Notes: generated from the letters alone by a model not told the origin. A DNA stretch of 64,000 bases from Eubacterium sp. (GCA_021769965.1 JAETRU010000004.1:55611-119610), one strand, 5' to 3'. Shown: positions 51,987 through 60,964, counted from the stretch's first letter. A program made the numbers and translations.

Positions 51987-53777
51987 ATGATAAAGAAATT
52001 CCTGTCTTTTTTCCTCATATTCCTGCTGATCTTCACTATGATCAGCGAAAGAGGTCCTGCCGGCCCGGGCCCGGGCATGCCAGGCGCAGACGTGACCGCC
52101 GCCGCTGCGGAAAAAAACAGCGCGGACCGGGATCTGGACCGGGATCTAATCAAGTGGGTGGATTTTGATGTCTCTTACGAAGCCCTGAAGGACGCCATGG
52201 AACTGGACATAGAGACATGGGAGCAGGATCTGCATATCAGCTGGATCGACGCCCTCTCTTATCTGGCCGCAAGATACGGAGGCAGCTTTGAGGGCTACAG
52301 CAAGGCCGACCTGGCATCTCTGGCAGAAAAACTGCAAAGCGGCAGATCCATGGAAGACCTGACCAGAGAAATGAAATACTATGACTACTATAAGCGGGCC
52401 TATACCGCAGTCATAGGAGGCTTTCTAGGCGTCCGGGCAGACGGCTCCTACGGTCTCCTGGCCTGTTCCCCTATCGCTGAAGGCTGCTGGTATACCGACA
52501 GCGACGATTTCGGCAACGGCCGCAGCTACGGCTTTGCCCGCAAGCATCTGGGCCACGACATGTTCTGCTCCACAGGCACCCCCGTCATGGCCGTGGAAGA
52601 CGGCAAAGTAGAAGCACTGGGCTGGAATCAGTACGGCGGCTGGCGCGTCGGCATCCGCTCGCGGGACGGCGCCCGCTACTATTACTACGCCCATCTGCGC
52701 AAAGACGCTCCCTACGCAAAAGATCTGAAGATCGGCAGCACAGTCAAAGCCGGCCAGCTGATCGGCTATGCGGGCCAGACCGGCTACAGTCTCAAAGAAA
52801 ACGTCAACAACATCAACGTGCCCCACCTCCACTTCGGCATGCAGCTGATCTTCGACGAGTCCCAAAAAGAATGCAGCTCCGAGATCTGGATAGACACCTA
52901 CGCCCTGATCCGTCTGCTGTCAGCAAACCGCGCGTCTGCATCCACCGATCAAAGGGTGTCCGGCGAAGCGCTTTCCCCGGCGTCCGGCCCTGCGGCAGGA
53001 AAAACAGCAGCGAATACCGCAGAGGTCCCCATACTCATGTACCACGGCCTGACCGAAAAAGACAGTCAGGTCAACGACTATTTTATCCCCGCGGATACCT
53101 TCGAAAGCGATATGGCCTGGCTGAAGAAAAACGGATATACCTCCGTGACCATGCAGCAGCTCATCGATTTCACAGGCGATACAACAGGCCGGATCAGCCT
53201 GCCTGAAAAGCCGGTGGTCATCACCTTTGACGACGGTTACTATAATAACCACAAATACGCCACGCCGGTCCTGGAAAAATACGGTATGAAAGCTGTCCTC
53301 TCCGTCATCGGCAGCGCCTGTGAAGAAGCCTCTCAGGCCGAATATCTGGCTGAGGACTACTGCAACACAACCTGGGGACAGCTGCAGGACATGGCCGCTT
53401 CCGGTCTCTGGGAGATCCAGAATCACACCTATGATCTCCACGAAATGAAATACGGCCGCAAAGGAGCCCGTATGAAACCCGGCGAAACTCTGACTGACTA
53501 CGAAAAAGTCCTCCATGATGATTTAAGCGCCCTGCAGAATAAACTGAAAGACACCACCGGCACCGCACCTGTGGTATTCACATGGCCCTACGGGGCCTAT
53601 ACAGAAGAAAGCCGCGGCCTGCTGAAAAAGATGGGATTTCAGGCCAGTCTGAGCTGCCGCAGCGGCATCAATACCATAACAAAGGGAGATCGGGACGGAC
53701 TCTACCTGCTGAAAAGAAATATCCGGAAACCAGATGTTTCCATAGAAAGTATCATGGAAGACATCACAGAAAAATAA
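51987..53777 (+). CDS. Secreted M23 peptidase fused to polysaccharide deacetylase
   Basis: A 596-residue exported protein. N-terminal signal or membrane anchor: IKKFLSFFLIFLLIFTMI (residues 2-19). The middle (about 170-300) is an M23 LytM-type peptidase with HLGHDMFCSTGTPVMAVEDG and HLHFG. The C-terminal half (about 345-595) is a NodB-type deacetylase with ITFDDGYYNN and WPYGAYTEESR. Peptide cleavage and N-deacetylation of peptidoglycan could thus act together at the wall. I start at 51987, preceded by AAAGGA; the earlier in-frame ATG at 51795 lies inside array E. Confidence 0.9.
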   Translation: MIKKFLSFFLIFLLIFTMISERGPAGPGPGMPGADVTAAAAEKNSADRDLDRDLIKWVDFDVSYEALKDAMELDIETWEQDLHISWIDALSYLAARYGGSFEGYSKADLASLAEKLQSGRSMEDLTREMKYYDYYKRAYTAVIGGFLGVRADGSYGLLACSPIAEGCWYTDSDDFGNGRSYGFARKHLGHDMFCSTGTPVMAVEDGKVEALGWNQYGGWRVGIRSRDGARYYYYAHLRKDAPYAKDLKIGSTVKAGQLIGYAGQTGYSLKENVNNINVPHLHFGMQLIFDESQKECSSEIWIDTYALIRLLSANRASASTDQRVSGEALSPASGPAAGKTAANTAEVPILMYHGLTEKDSQVNDYFIPADTFESDMAWLKKNGYTSVTMQQLIDFTGDTTGRISLPEKPVVITFDDGYYNNHKYATPVLEKYGMKAVLSVIGSACEEASQAEYLAEDYCNTTWGQLQDMAASGLWEIQNHTYDLHEMKYGRKGARMKPGETLTDYEKVLHDDLSALQNKLKDTTGTAPVVFTWPYGAYTEESRGLLKKMGFQASLSCRSGINTITKGDRDGLYLLKRNIRKPDVSIESIMEDITEK

Positions 53778-53781
53778 TCAC

Positions 53782-53818
53782 AAAAAAGTTACAGGGAGCC
53801 TTTGAACCAAAGGCTCCC
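53782..53818 (-). terminator. Hairpin serving as terminator of the SARP-type gene
   Basis: GGGAGCCTTTG and AAAGGCTCCC form a stem around AACC. On the minus strand TGTAACTTTTTTG follows. It also lies 17 bases after the M23 gene stop. Confidence 0.65.
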
Positions 53819-53855
53819 AATGTAAGGGGGATTAGCAAGTTAATCTTGCTTTGCA

Positions 53856-53896
53856 GTGTGTTGTGTGTTGTGTGTTGTGTGTGTGTTGTGTGTATG
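53856..53896. repeat. TG-rich simple-sequence repeat
   Basis: About 41 bases of TGTGTTG-like units (TGTGTTGTGTG pattern) between converging genes. Such tracts slip easily in replication, but this one is intergenic. Confidence 0.8.
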
Positions 53897-53942
53897 TTTG
53901 AATGGTCTCTCGATCATTCGAGTTCAGTATAGTATATGCTGG

Positions 53943-55193
53943 TTATTTTTGAGTTATTTTATCTTCCATTTTCTCCTTTATTTTATCTTTTTCCTCAAAA
54001 TAAGACTGTTCTATAACAGCCGTGCGATAAACAAGGGAAATTTCCCGCTTTTCCTTGTTCCGATCAAAGTATTCCCTGATCCTCTTCGGTATTTTTTCAG
54101 CGTCTTCTTCAGAAATATCCTCCACCAGCACCGCATACTGGGTGGCTCCGGTACGGCAGAACACGTCGCTGCGTCTCAGTCCGAAAGCCAGCGCGTCACC
54201 CAGGATCTGCACATGTTTCTTCCGGATCTCCTTTGATACAGATCTACCCCGCTGGACGCCCAGCGAATAGGTGAAGATATAGGACTTTTTAGAGATCCGG
54301 TTCTGCCGCCGGGCTATAAGACGGTAGATCTGCCGAAACTCCCCATACTCTACAAAGAGTGTCGTGCAGACGTTTTCTTCCTTAAGTTCCCTCTGGATAT
54401 CCTCTACTGTCAGATTACTCTTCGGTTTCTGTTTCATGATCTCCCGGTACGCAGACTCAAAGCGAGCGTCGGGTCTGGTTCCGAACTCATTATTCATGAC
54501 CCGCTGCGCCTCACGGTACATTTCCGCAGCGGCTCCATAATTTTTCATCAGTGTATAAGAACGGATGATATAATAGTAGAATTCCTCCGAATAGGGCTGG
54601 ATCAGCAGCGCGCGCTTGCAGACGTCAATAACAGTCTCATATTCGCCCTTTTCCATCAGCATGTCCGCCAGAGCGCGGACCGCCTTTTCATACAGCTCAC
54701 AGTAATGCGCCTGGATCGGGATCGCCCAGCTTCCCCGCCTGGCTTCCACATAGACATTCCCCTTATAGCAGTCTACCGCCGAATGCAGCATCCGTATCTT
54801 CTCCTCACGGTCAACAGCTTTTCCTGCCATTTCCAGATACCGGTCAAAGGTATCGATATCCAGTACATATGGTATCTCCGTATTAAAACAGTAACCTCCG
54901 CCGGCTGTCAGGATCACTTCGCTGCCGGGCACGCCGCCCAGACTGTCCAGTTCCCTGCGCAGCTTGAACACCAGTACCTTCAGGGAATTAGCCGGGTTTG
55001 CCACTTCCATCTCCGGCCACAGCCGGTCGATCAGTTCCTCCTGCAGCACAATGCGCCCGCTGTTAAGAACGATATATTTAAACAGGGTCCACATTTTACC
55101 CGTCTTTGTATTCGCGATCCCCAGACCGATCTCTTTTTCTCCATACCGCACGAACACACCGCCCAGCAGCTGGATCTCCAACTTCTTGCCCAT
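53943..55193 (-). CDS. SARP-type transcriptional regulator with BTAD and degenerate GGDEF-like C-terminus
   Basis: A 416-residue protein. Residues 1-100 are an OmpR-type winged helix (LQEELIDRLWPEMEVANPANSLKVLVFKLRREL). About 105-260 is a bacterial transcriptional activation domain with TPR-like helices (ALLIQPYSEEFYYYIIRSYTLMKNYGAAAEMYREAQRVM). The C-terminus (about 285-400) resembles a diguanylate cyclase fold: DVFCRTGATQYAVLVEDIS aligns with the RxGGDEFxVLL motif, GGDEF being replaced by GATQY, so catalysis is unlikely. Downstream of murE, 31 bases away. Confidence 0.85.
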   Translation of the reverse strand: MGKKLEIQLLGGVFVRYGEKEIGLGIANTKTGKMWTLFKYIVLNSGRIVLQEELIDRLWPEMEVANPANSLKVLVFKLRRELDSLGGVPGSEVILTAGGGYCFNTEIPYVLDIDTFDRYLEMAGKAVDREEKIRMLHSAVDCYKGNVYVEARRGSWAIPIQAHYCELYEKAVRALADMLMEKGEYETVIDVCKRALLIQPYSEEFYYYIIRSYTLMKNYGAAAEMYREAQRVMNNEFGTRPDARFESAYREIMKQKPKSNLTVEDIQRELKEENVCTTLFVEYGEFRQIYRLIARRQNRISKKSYIFTYSLGVQRGRSVSKEIRKKHVQILGDALAFGLRRSDVFCRTGATQYAVLVEDISEEDAEKIPKRIREYFDRNKEKREISLVYRTAVIEQSYFEEKDKIKEKMEDKITQK

Positions 55194-55224
55194 ATATCAC
55201 ACACAAAACCTTTCCTGCCGCTCC

Positions 55225-56661
55225 TCAGCATTTACCGGCCAGATCCCGCAGCGCTTTTCGTGCCGCCTCATGATCGCCCATCCAGGGTCGTCTGCCCTCT
55301 TCGTAATACATATACGGCTCGTCGCCCTTGCCGAGAATCAGCAGACAGTCACCTTTGCCGGCCGCCTTCACCGCGGCTTCGATCGCCGCGTACCGGTCTT
55401 TAATGAATTCCGATCTCTCCTCACCAGCGCCTTCTATAATAGCTGCCGCGATATCCTCCGCTTTCTCATTTCTGGGATCTTCTTCTGTGACAAAAACTCT
55501 CCGGCAGTACTTTCCGGCGATCTCGCCCAGTACTTTCCGCTTCACTTTATCACGCTTTCCCGCGCAGCCAAATACCGTATAAATATCTCTTTCTGTGATC
55601 TCCCTTGCGTATTGAAATATCTTCTCAAAGCCGTCCGGCGTATGGGCATAGTCAACGATAACAGTAAAGTCCTGCCCCTCGTCGATGACCTCCATGCGGC
55701 CATCTACCTGTGAAATATGCGAAAGAGCAGGCAGCATATCCTCGATCGCCATGCCCATCTGATGCATAGCGGCAATGGCACCCAGCAGATTATAGATGTT
55801 ATATCTGGCTGACAGATTGGTTTTCACCTCGTAACGACCGTCGCCGCAGACCAGAGTAAAAACAGTGCCGCCAACGGAAAGCTGCAGATCTTCTGCCCGG
55901 TAATCCGCGTCGGCATCCATTCCATAGCTGACATAGCGGCAGCTGACGCACTTTGTCAGTTCATCAAAGCTGACATCATCAGCGTTGAGCACAGCGACTC
56001 CTTCCGGCTTCATATGGCGGAACAGCAGCTTCTTTGCCTCAAAATACGCTTCCATGGTCTTATGATAGTCCAGATGATCATAGGTCAGGTTGGTGAAGAT
56101 CGCCACATCAAAATCTACCGAATCCACCCTGCCCATGGCAAGACCGTGAGAGCTGACCTCCATAGCCACAGCCTTCATGCCGTGATCCACCATTTCCCGC
56201 AGATTCTGATGGATCTCAATAGCGTCCGGCGTGGTCAGACTCGGGATCCGGCTCACATCGCCGTAGCGCACGGCGATGGTTCCCATATATCCGCAAGGCT
56301 CCTTTTGCTCATAGACATCCTGAATGATGCTGGTCGTAGTAGTCTTGCCGTTGGTGCCGGTCACGCCGAAAACGGTCATCTTCTGACTGGGATGCCCCTG
56401 AAACAGATCGCAGACCCGGTTCAGTTCCCGGTTCACATCGTCCACCTTCACATAAGCTATGCCGGGCAGCTCCGTAAGATCGTCAGAGTGCACCACCGCG
56501 GCAGCCCCGGCCTGACATGCTTTGTCCGCAAAACGATGTCCGTCTGCTTCCAGACCTTTCAGACAGAAAAACAGATCGCCTTCCTCTGCCTTTCGCGAAT
56601 CGGTGCACAGTCCTTTGATCGTAACTGCAGGCGCTCCTGCAAAAAGTTCTGATAACAGCAT
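55225..56661 (-). CDS. murE: UDP-N-acetylmuramoyl-tripeptide synthetase MurE
   Basis: Adds the third residue of the peptidoglycan stem peptide. 478 residues. ATP-binding VFGVTGTNGKTTTTSIIQDV, ligase centre MEVSSHGLAMGRVDSVDFD, and the specificity region EEDPRNEKAEDIAAAI. The arginine of the DNPR motif of DAP-type enzymes is kept (EDPR), which favours meso-diaminopimelate, but this is not conclusive. I start at MLLSELF because GGAGG precedes it; a longer frame begins at 56727. It follows nadE by 28 bases. Confidence 0.95.
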   Translation of the reverse strand: MLLSELFAGAPAVTIKGLCTDSRKAEEGDLFFCLKGLEADGHRFADKACQAGAAAVVHSDDLTELPGIAYVKVDDVNRELNRVCDLFQGHPSQKMTVFGVTGTNGKTTTTSIIQDVYEQKEPCGYMGTIAVRYGDVSRIPSLTTPDAIEIHQNLREMVDHGMKAVAMEVSSHGLAMGRVDSVDFDVAIFTNLTYDHLDYHKTMEAYFEAKKLLFRHMKPEGVAVLNADDVSFDELTKCVSCRYVSYGMDADADYRAEDLQLSVGGTVFTLVCGDGRYEVKTNLSARYNIYNLLGAIAAMHQMGMAIEDMLPALSHISQVDGRMEVIDEGQDFTVIVDYAHTPDGFEKIFQYAREITERDIYTVFGCAGKRDKVKRKVLGEIAGKYCRRVFVTEEDPRNEKAEDIAAAIIEGAGEERSEFIKDRYAAIEAAVKAAGKGDCLLILGKGDEPYMYYEEGRRPWMGDHEAARKALRDLAGKC

Positions 56662-56689
56662 TTTTCTTCCTCCTGCTCCCAAATTCCTC

Positions 56690-57454
56690 TTAGTTATCTT
56701 TTGCCAGAACCGGCCCTTCATACGCAAAATGCGGCATCAGTTCCAGCTTGAATTTATTCAGCGCCCGCTTGCGGTCGATCTTCGCTCTGACCTCATCGTC
56801 TTCGCAGACGCCGGTCCGGATATACTGATCCAGCGCCGCATAGGTAAAGCCCAGATTTTCTTCATCAGTCAGCCCGGAAAGACCGTCGATCGGCGTCTTT
56901 TCCACCAGTTTCTCCGGCAGGCCCAGCTCACGGCCGACAGCCTTGACTTCCTGCACGGTCAGCTTTGACAGCGGGCTGAAATCCCCTGCTCCGTCGCCGT
57001 ATCTGGTGGCATAGCCCACCCAGTCCTCAGACAGATTGCAGGTGTTGGCAACTCTCCCGTTCATGGACTGCGCCGCCGCGTAGGTAGCCGCCATTCTCAG
57101 TCTTGCCGGCAGATTGGTTCTGGTCTGTTTGGATATCTCCACAGGCAGATCCTTTTCCAGCGCGCCCATCATGCCGTCAAAGCTGTCCTTGATGTTGACG
57201 ACAGCATGATCGATGCCAAGATGCGCTACCAGCATTTTGGACGCGTCGATATCCGCCTGCTCCCCGTTAGGCAGCAGCACGCCGAATACCCGGTCCTTTC
57301 CAAGGGCTTCCACGCACAATGCCGCGACCACTGAGCTGTCTTTGCCGCCGCTGATCGCCACCACTGCCTTACAGTCTTTGCCGTTTTCCTCAAAAAAATC
57401 CCGGATCCAGACCACGATCTGATCCTTCACCGTCTTTGCGTCAAATTCGTACAT
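56690..57454 (-). CDS. nadE: Ammonia-dependent NAD+ synthetase
   Basis: Makes NAD+ from deamido-NAD+, ATP and NH3. 254 residues; ATP-PPase motif [45 protein letters not shown] is characteristic of NadE. There is no N-terminal glutaminase domain, as in ammonia-dependent enzymes. It is co-directional with a nicotinamidase-like gene upstream, suggesting an NAD salvage segment. Confidence 0.94.
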   Translation of the reverse strand: MYEFDAKTVKDQIVVWIRDFFEENGKDCKAVVAISGGKDSSVVAALCVEALGKDRVFGVLLPNGEQADIDASKMLVAHLGIDHAVVNIKDSFDGMMGALEKDLPVEISKQTRTNLPARLRMAATYAAAQSMNGRVANTCNLSEDWVGYATRYGDGAGDFSPLSKLTVQEVKAVGRELGLPEKLVEKTPIDGLSGLTDEENLGFTYAALDQYIRTGVCEDDEVRAKIDRKRALNKFKLELMPHFAYEGPVLAKDN

Positions 57455-57563
57455 TACACTTCACCTCTACTGTTACTTCTATTTCTGTTTTTATGTATTC
57501 TATGTATTCTTGCCGTCTGTTTCGTACTATGGCTGCATTCCTGCCGGTTTACGAAACCTCTGC

Positions 57564-58097
57564 TTATTCTACAATGATCTGGCATGCTTTCATAGCTTCA
57601 AGAGCCGTTTCGTGGCTCTGCGGGCTGACGCCGGCGCAGCAGCTGCTGTCCACTTTCACCGTAGTCTCCGGGAATGCCGCTTTCAAAATCATAGCGTTGG
57701 AGATCACGCAGATATCCGTGCAGACGCCGACCAGTTCAATCTCCTCAGGCACCCCGTCCAGTTTTCCCTGAATCCACTCAGGCAGCTTCAGACAGCCGAA
57801 GGTCGGCTTGTCCAGCACATCTTCCTCCATGACGCCCCGGCGCAGGTCATCTATGATCTGCCAGCCGCCGCTGCCCTTGATGCAGTGAGGTACAGGCAGC
57901 AGTCTGCCCTCCTGGGTATCCATATAGTTTTCCCCGTGGGTATCTCTGGTAAACAGCACCGGATAACCTTCTGACCGGTACGCATCGATCTTGTTCTGCA
58001 GTTTTCCTACGATCCGCTGCGCGTCCTCATTTGCCAGCGCTCCCGTTACAAAGTCCACCTGCATATCTATGACCAATAAGACTTTTTCGTTCTTCAT
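57564..58097 (-). CDS. Isochorismatase-family hydrolase, nicotinamidase-like
   Basis: A 177-residue cysteine hydrolase. LLVIDMQVDFVTGAL (catalytic Asp), DTHGENY and PHCIKGSGGW (metal region), DKPTFG (catalytic Lys) and LVGVCTDICVISNAM (catalytic Cys) match the nicotinamidase (PncA) pattern. With nadE downstream, conversion of nicotinamide to nicotinate is likely. Other amides cannot be excluded. Confidence 0.85.
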   Translation of the reverse strand: MKNEKVLLVIDMQVDFVTGALANEDAQRIVGKLQNKIDAYRSEGYPVLFTRDTHGENYMDTQEGRLLPVPHCIKGSGGWQIIDDLRRGVMEEDVLDKPTFGCLKLPEWIQGKLDGVPEEIELVGVCTDICVISNAMILKAAFPETTVKVDSSCCAGVSPQSHETALEAMKACQIIVE

Positions 58098-58220
58098 TAC
58101 TTCCTTTGCTCCTTTAAATTGGAATAATACTAACAGTATACCCTAAAAGCCCGGCCGGGTCAACGAATTCGCAAAGGAGATACTCGGTAAACTGATGAAA
58201 AATTGCTCCAAAAACGCAGC

Positions 58221-58252
58221 AAAAGAGCCGTCTCAATCAAAACGGCTCTTTT
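58221..58252. terminator. Terminator of the 732-residue adhesin gene
   Basis: AAAAGAGCCGT and ACGGCTCTTTT, loop of 10 bases. An almost identical terminator follows the next adhesin gene at 60933-60964. Confidence 0.85.
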
Positions 58253-58287
58253 ATCAAAACTATGAAACCACAACACATTGTTCAGGT

Positions 58288-60486
58288 TTATTTTTCAGTT
58301 TCCTTTCTTCTGACAACGATCGTTCCAAGTGCTCCGACTGACACGAGGAACATTCCCATCATCAATGCAAGCGGCGCTTCATCGCCTGTCTTCGGCTGGT
58401 TCGGATCTGCCTCTTCAGATGACGTTGATGTCAGCGGTGCATCCGGATCTTCGATAACCGGCGCTGGTCCAAGCGGAACATCAGGATCATTAATGATCGG
58501 TTCGTCCGGTCCAGGTGCCAGAGGCACATCCGGTTCGTCGATGATCGGTTCATCCGGTTCTTCAGGATTTTCTGGTCCTGATCCCTGTGGAACATCCGGA
58601 TCAGGAAGAGTAGTAGTCGAATCGTCCTTCTTGGTGTAGGTGTTTGTAGCAGTTATTTCTACATTCTTGTTTTCTTCAGTCAGAATTACTTTACCGGACT
58701 CAGCAACTCCATCGAACGTAACGCCATTCCAGGTATAATTATCAACGGCTGTGCTTCCTACAATTTCTTCAATGGTGTAAGTACCAAGAGGTAAAGTATC
58801 GCTTGTTACAGTTTTTCCTGCCTCAACTGTAACATTTCTTTCAACAGATTTACCTTCCGTATCCTTACCGCTGATCTTGAACTCGAATTTGTTATCCACA
58901 ATAACATCTTCATCAAAGCCGCTTACTGCTTTCGTAATACTGATAGTTCCTGTTGGCTCTTCAGGATCAGGAGTAGCAGGCTCATTTTCAGTATAAATGT
59001 TTGCAGCAGTTACGTTTTTAACTTCACCTGCTATTAACAAACCTGCAATTGCATTGTCCCAATCACCAAAGCTAACGTTTACAAAATCATAACCGTTAAT
59101 GCTTACAGCACTGTTATTATCTCCGGTAACCTCATATACCTTATACCAGCCAAGAGGCATCTCGATCGTTGCCTTTCCCTCTGATGCGTCTGCAGACACA
59201 GTTACATCCACTGTTGTTATTGGATCAGCTGCAGAATTATCATACAGATGAACAATTGCAAAGGTAAAGGTTTTGGCTTCTTCAAGAGCAATTGCATTTC
59301 CCTCTTCATTTACAACCTTTTTGGTTATTTCAATAGTTCCCTTCGCTTCAGGCTTGGTATACTTATTCGTAGCAGTTATCTCTACATCCTTATTCTCTTC
59401 AGTCAGAGTTACCTGACCAAACTCGGCAGCTTCACCAGAGAATGTAACTCCGGTCCACTCGTAGTCAGCAATATCTGCATTCATTTCAGTGATAGTGTAA
59501 GTTCCAAGAGGTAAGTTGTCAAATGTTATAGTCTTATCCTGTTTTACAGTTTTTTCTACGTTGATATCATTCTCCTCAGAACTGATCACAAAGGTGAAGT
59601 CCTTAGAAGTCACGAAAGAGCTTTCACCAGCATCTACACGTTTGGTAATCTGGATGCTGCCTTTTGATTCTTCAGGATCAGGATCAGCAGGCTCCTCATT
59701 CTTGGTATACTTGTTTGTAGCAGTTATTTCTATATCCTTGTTTTCTTCGGTCAGAGTGATTTCACCAGACTCGTTAACTCCATCAAATACAACATCTTCC
59801 CAAGTATAACCAGAAAAAGCCGCACTGCTTTCAACTTCTTTAATGGTATAAGTACCGAGAGGTAAATTGTCGATCGTTCCAGACTGCTCTATGGTAGCTG
59901 TTACGGTTTCAACCTTTCCAGTCTTTTCATTAGTAATCCGGAACTCGAAGTTATTTTCCACTGTATCATTCTCATCAACACCTTCTACGACTTTCGTAAT
60001 GCTAATAGCTCCGGTCGGATCTTCAGAATCTTCACCACCATCTCCCGGATCAGTAGGGTTTCCAGATCCATCTGGTTCAAGCTTTCCATTATAGTTATTC
60101 AATCCATTGTCCAGCTGGGTTATGCCTTCCAATCCTCCATCATTTCCCTCTTTTGAAGTAAGCTTAATGGTACCAGTTCCACCCTTGGAATCCACATATT
60201 TAATTACAGTACTGATTGTACTTAAGCCATTATTCGCCCCCAATTCTGCGACAATATGCTCGCCTTGTACCGTACCATCCACTATAACAGTGGTCCCATC
60301 CTCCACAGAAATAATCAATTTAATAGATCCCTTTGGAAGGCCTTGCATTTTATGAATATGGATACTTTTCTGTCCAGTACCTCCTCCACCTTCTGGATTC
60401 TTGTCTGCAAATACTGACATCGGCATCATGCTCATCACGATCAGCAGACTCAAAAGAATGCTGACTGCTTTTTTTAAGTTTTTCAT
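58288..60486 (-). CDS. LPXTG-type surface protein with repeated pilin-like domains
   Basis: A 732-residue wall-anchored protein. Signal peptide KKAVSILLSLLIVMSMMPMS with cleavage near VFA, a Gly-rich N-region, then about five repeats of roughly 100 residues, each of the form GxISITKxVxG ... LPLGTYTIxE ... EENKxVEITATNxYTK (DUF5979/Cna-B-like, probably isopeptide-linked). A Pro/Asp-rich segment and the sorting signal QPKTGDE, hydrophobic helix and RRKETEK end the protein. I start at MKNLKKAV; a longer frame runs to 60555 but overlaps the riboswitch. Two tandem c-di-GMP riboswitches lie upstream. Confidence 0.9.
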   Translation of the reverse strand: MKNLKKAVSILLSLLIVMSMMPMSVFADKNPEGGGGTGQKSIHIHKMQGLPKGSIKLIISVEDGTTVIVDGTVQGEHIVAELGANNGLSTISTVIKYVDSKGGTGTIKLTSKEGNDGGLEGITQLDNGLNNYNGKLEPDGSGNPTDPGDGGEDSEDPTGAISITKVVEGVDENDTVENNFEFRITNEKTGKVETVTATIEQSGTIDNLPLGTYTIKEVESSAAFSGYTWEDVVFDGVNESGEITLTEENKDIEITATNKYTKNEEPADPDPEESKGSIQITKRVDAGESSFVTSKDFTFVISSEENDINVEKTVKQDKTITFDNLPLGTYTITEMNADIADYEWTGVTFSGEAAEFGQVTLTEENKDVEITATNKYTKPEAKGTIEITKKVVNEEGNAIALEEAKTFTFAIVHLYDNSAADPITTVDVTVSADASEGKATIEMPLGWYKVYEVTGDNNSAVSINGYDFVNVSFGDWDNAIAGLLIAGEVKNVTAANIYTENEPATPDPEEPTGTISITKAVSGFDEDVIVDNKFEFKISGKDTEGKSVERNVTVEAGKTVTSDTLPLGTYTIEEIVGSTAVDNYTWNGVTFDGVAESGKVILTEENKNVEITATNTYTKKDDSTTTLPDPDVPQGSGPENPEEPDEPIIDEPDVPLAPGPDEPIINDPDVPLGPAPVIEDPDAPLTSTSSEEADPNQPKTGDEAPLALMMGMFLVSVGALGTIVVRRKETEK

Positions 60487-60538
60487 TGTTTTCCCCATCC
60501 TGCGGTAATAACCGCTTTTGCCGGGTTTCCTTTGACCC

Positions 60539-60615
60539 GGGCAGCTGGCTGCCAACCATGGGGGATGGTAAGGCCCTTTAGCTTTCCGTCACCGGCTTTC
60601 GCCGGGTTTGGCAAG
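60539..60615 (-). promoter_or_regulatory. c-di-GMP-I riboswitch, second (gene-proximal) copy
   Basis: Matches the GEMM-I aptamer on the minus strand: GCCAAACC, P2 stem CCGGC-GAAA-GCCGG, GACGGAAAGC, then a P3 helix (ACCAT/ATGGT) and GGCAGCCAGCTGCC. Compared with the first copy one G-C pair is swapped (CC...GG), as expected for a conserved pair. The hairpins CCGGGT/ACCCGG and GCGGT/ACCGC follow, then AGGATGGGG and the start codon, so it could act on translation. Confidence 0.9.
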
Positions 60616-60670
60616 ATATCCTCCTTTTCATAAGATTTTGAGTCCAACGCTTTTGAACGTTCGGCACAAG

Positions 60671-60697
60671 CAAAAAAGCCTTGCAATAAACGCAAGA
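60671..60697 (-). terminator. Terminator between the two riboswitches
   Basis: On the minus strand GTCTTGC, loop GTTTATT, GCAAGGC, then TTTTTT. It lies between the aptamers, so the first aptamer may control transcription. Confidence 0.75.
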
Positions 60698-60744
60698 CTA
60701 ATATCATCCATCTTATGCATATAAAAAGAGTTCTCTCTATCGTA

Positions 60745-60820
60745 AAATGCAACTGGCTGTCTTGACGATCTGCCAAGACCCTATAGCTTTGCGTCACTGC
60801 TTCACAACAGTCTTGCCTTT
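60745..60820 (-). promoter_or_regulatory. c-di-GMP-I riboswitch, first (promoter-proximal) copy
   Basis: GEMM-I aptamer on the minus strand: GGCAAGAC, P2 with GUGA (GNRA) loop, then GTGACGCAAAGCTATAGGG, P3 GTCTTG/CAAGAC and ACAGCCAGTTGC. It follows a promoter by a few bases and is followed by a terminator. The conserved core GACGCAAAGC is intact. Confidence 0.92.
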
Positions 60821-60835
60821 GAAATTTATGAATTT

Positions 60836-60865
60836 ATTATGCTCATCGCCATACTTATTTGTCAA
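60836..60865 (-). promoter_or_regulatory. Promoter of the riboswitch-controlled adhesin gene
   Basis: TTGACA (60860-60865), an 18-base spacer, CATAAT (60836-60841) on the minus strand. Confidence 0.7.
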
Positions 60866-60932
60866 CCCCCTGATATACTGTTTTTGCATTTTGATGTCAT
60901 TTCTTGTCGCTTTCCTGTTTTTATAGTCAAGC

Positions 60933-60964
60933 AAAAGAGCCGTCTCAGATCGAAACGGCTCTCT
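60933..60964. terminator. Terminator of the truncated adhesin gene
   Basis: AGAGCCGT and ACGGCTCT stem, flanked by A and T runs; nearly the same as 58221-58252. Confidence 0.75.

Noticed and set aside
60487..60555. N-terminal extension of the 732-residue adhesin
   Set aside because: It overlaps the riboswitch and its hairpins; the signal peptide begins at 60486.
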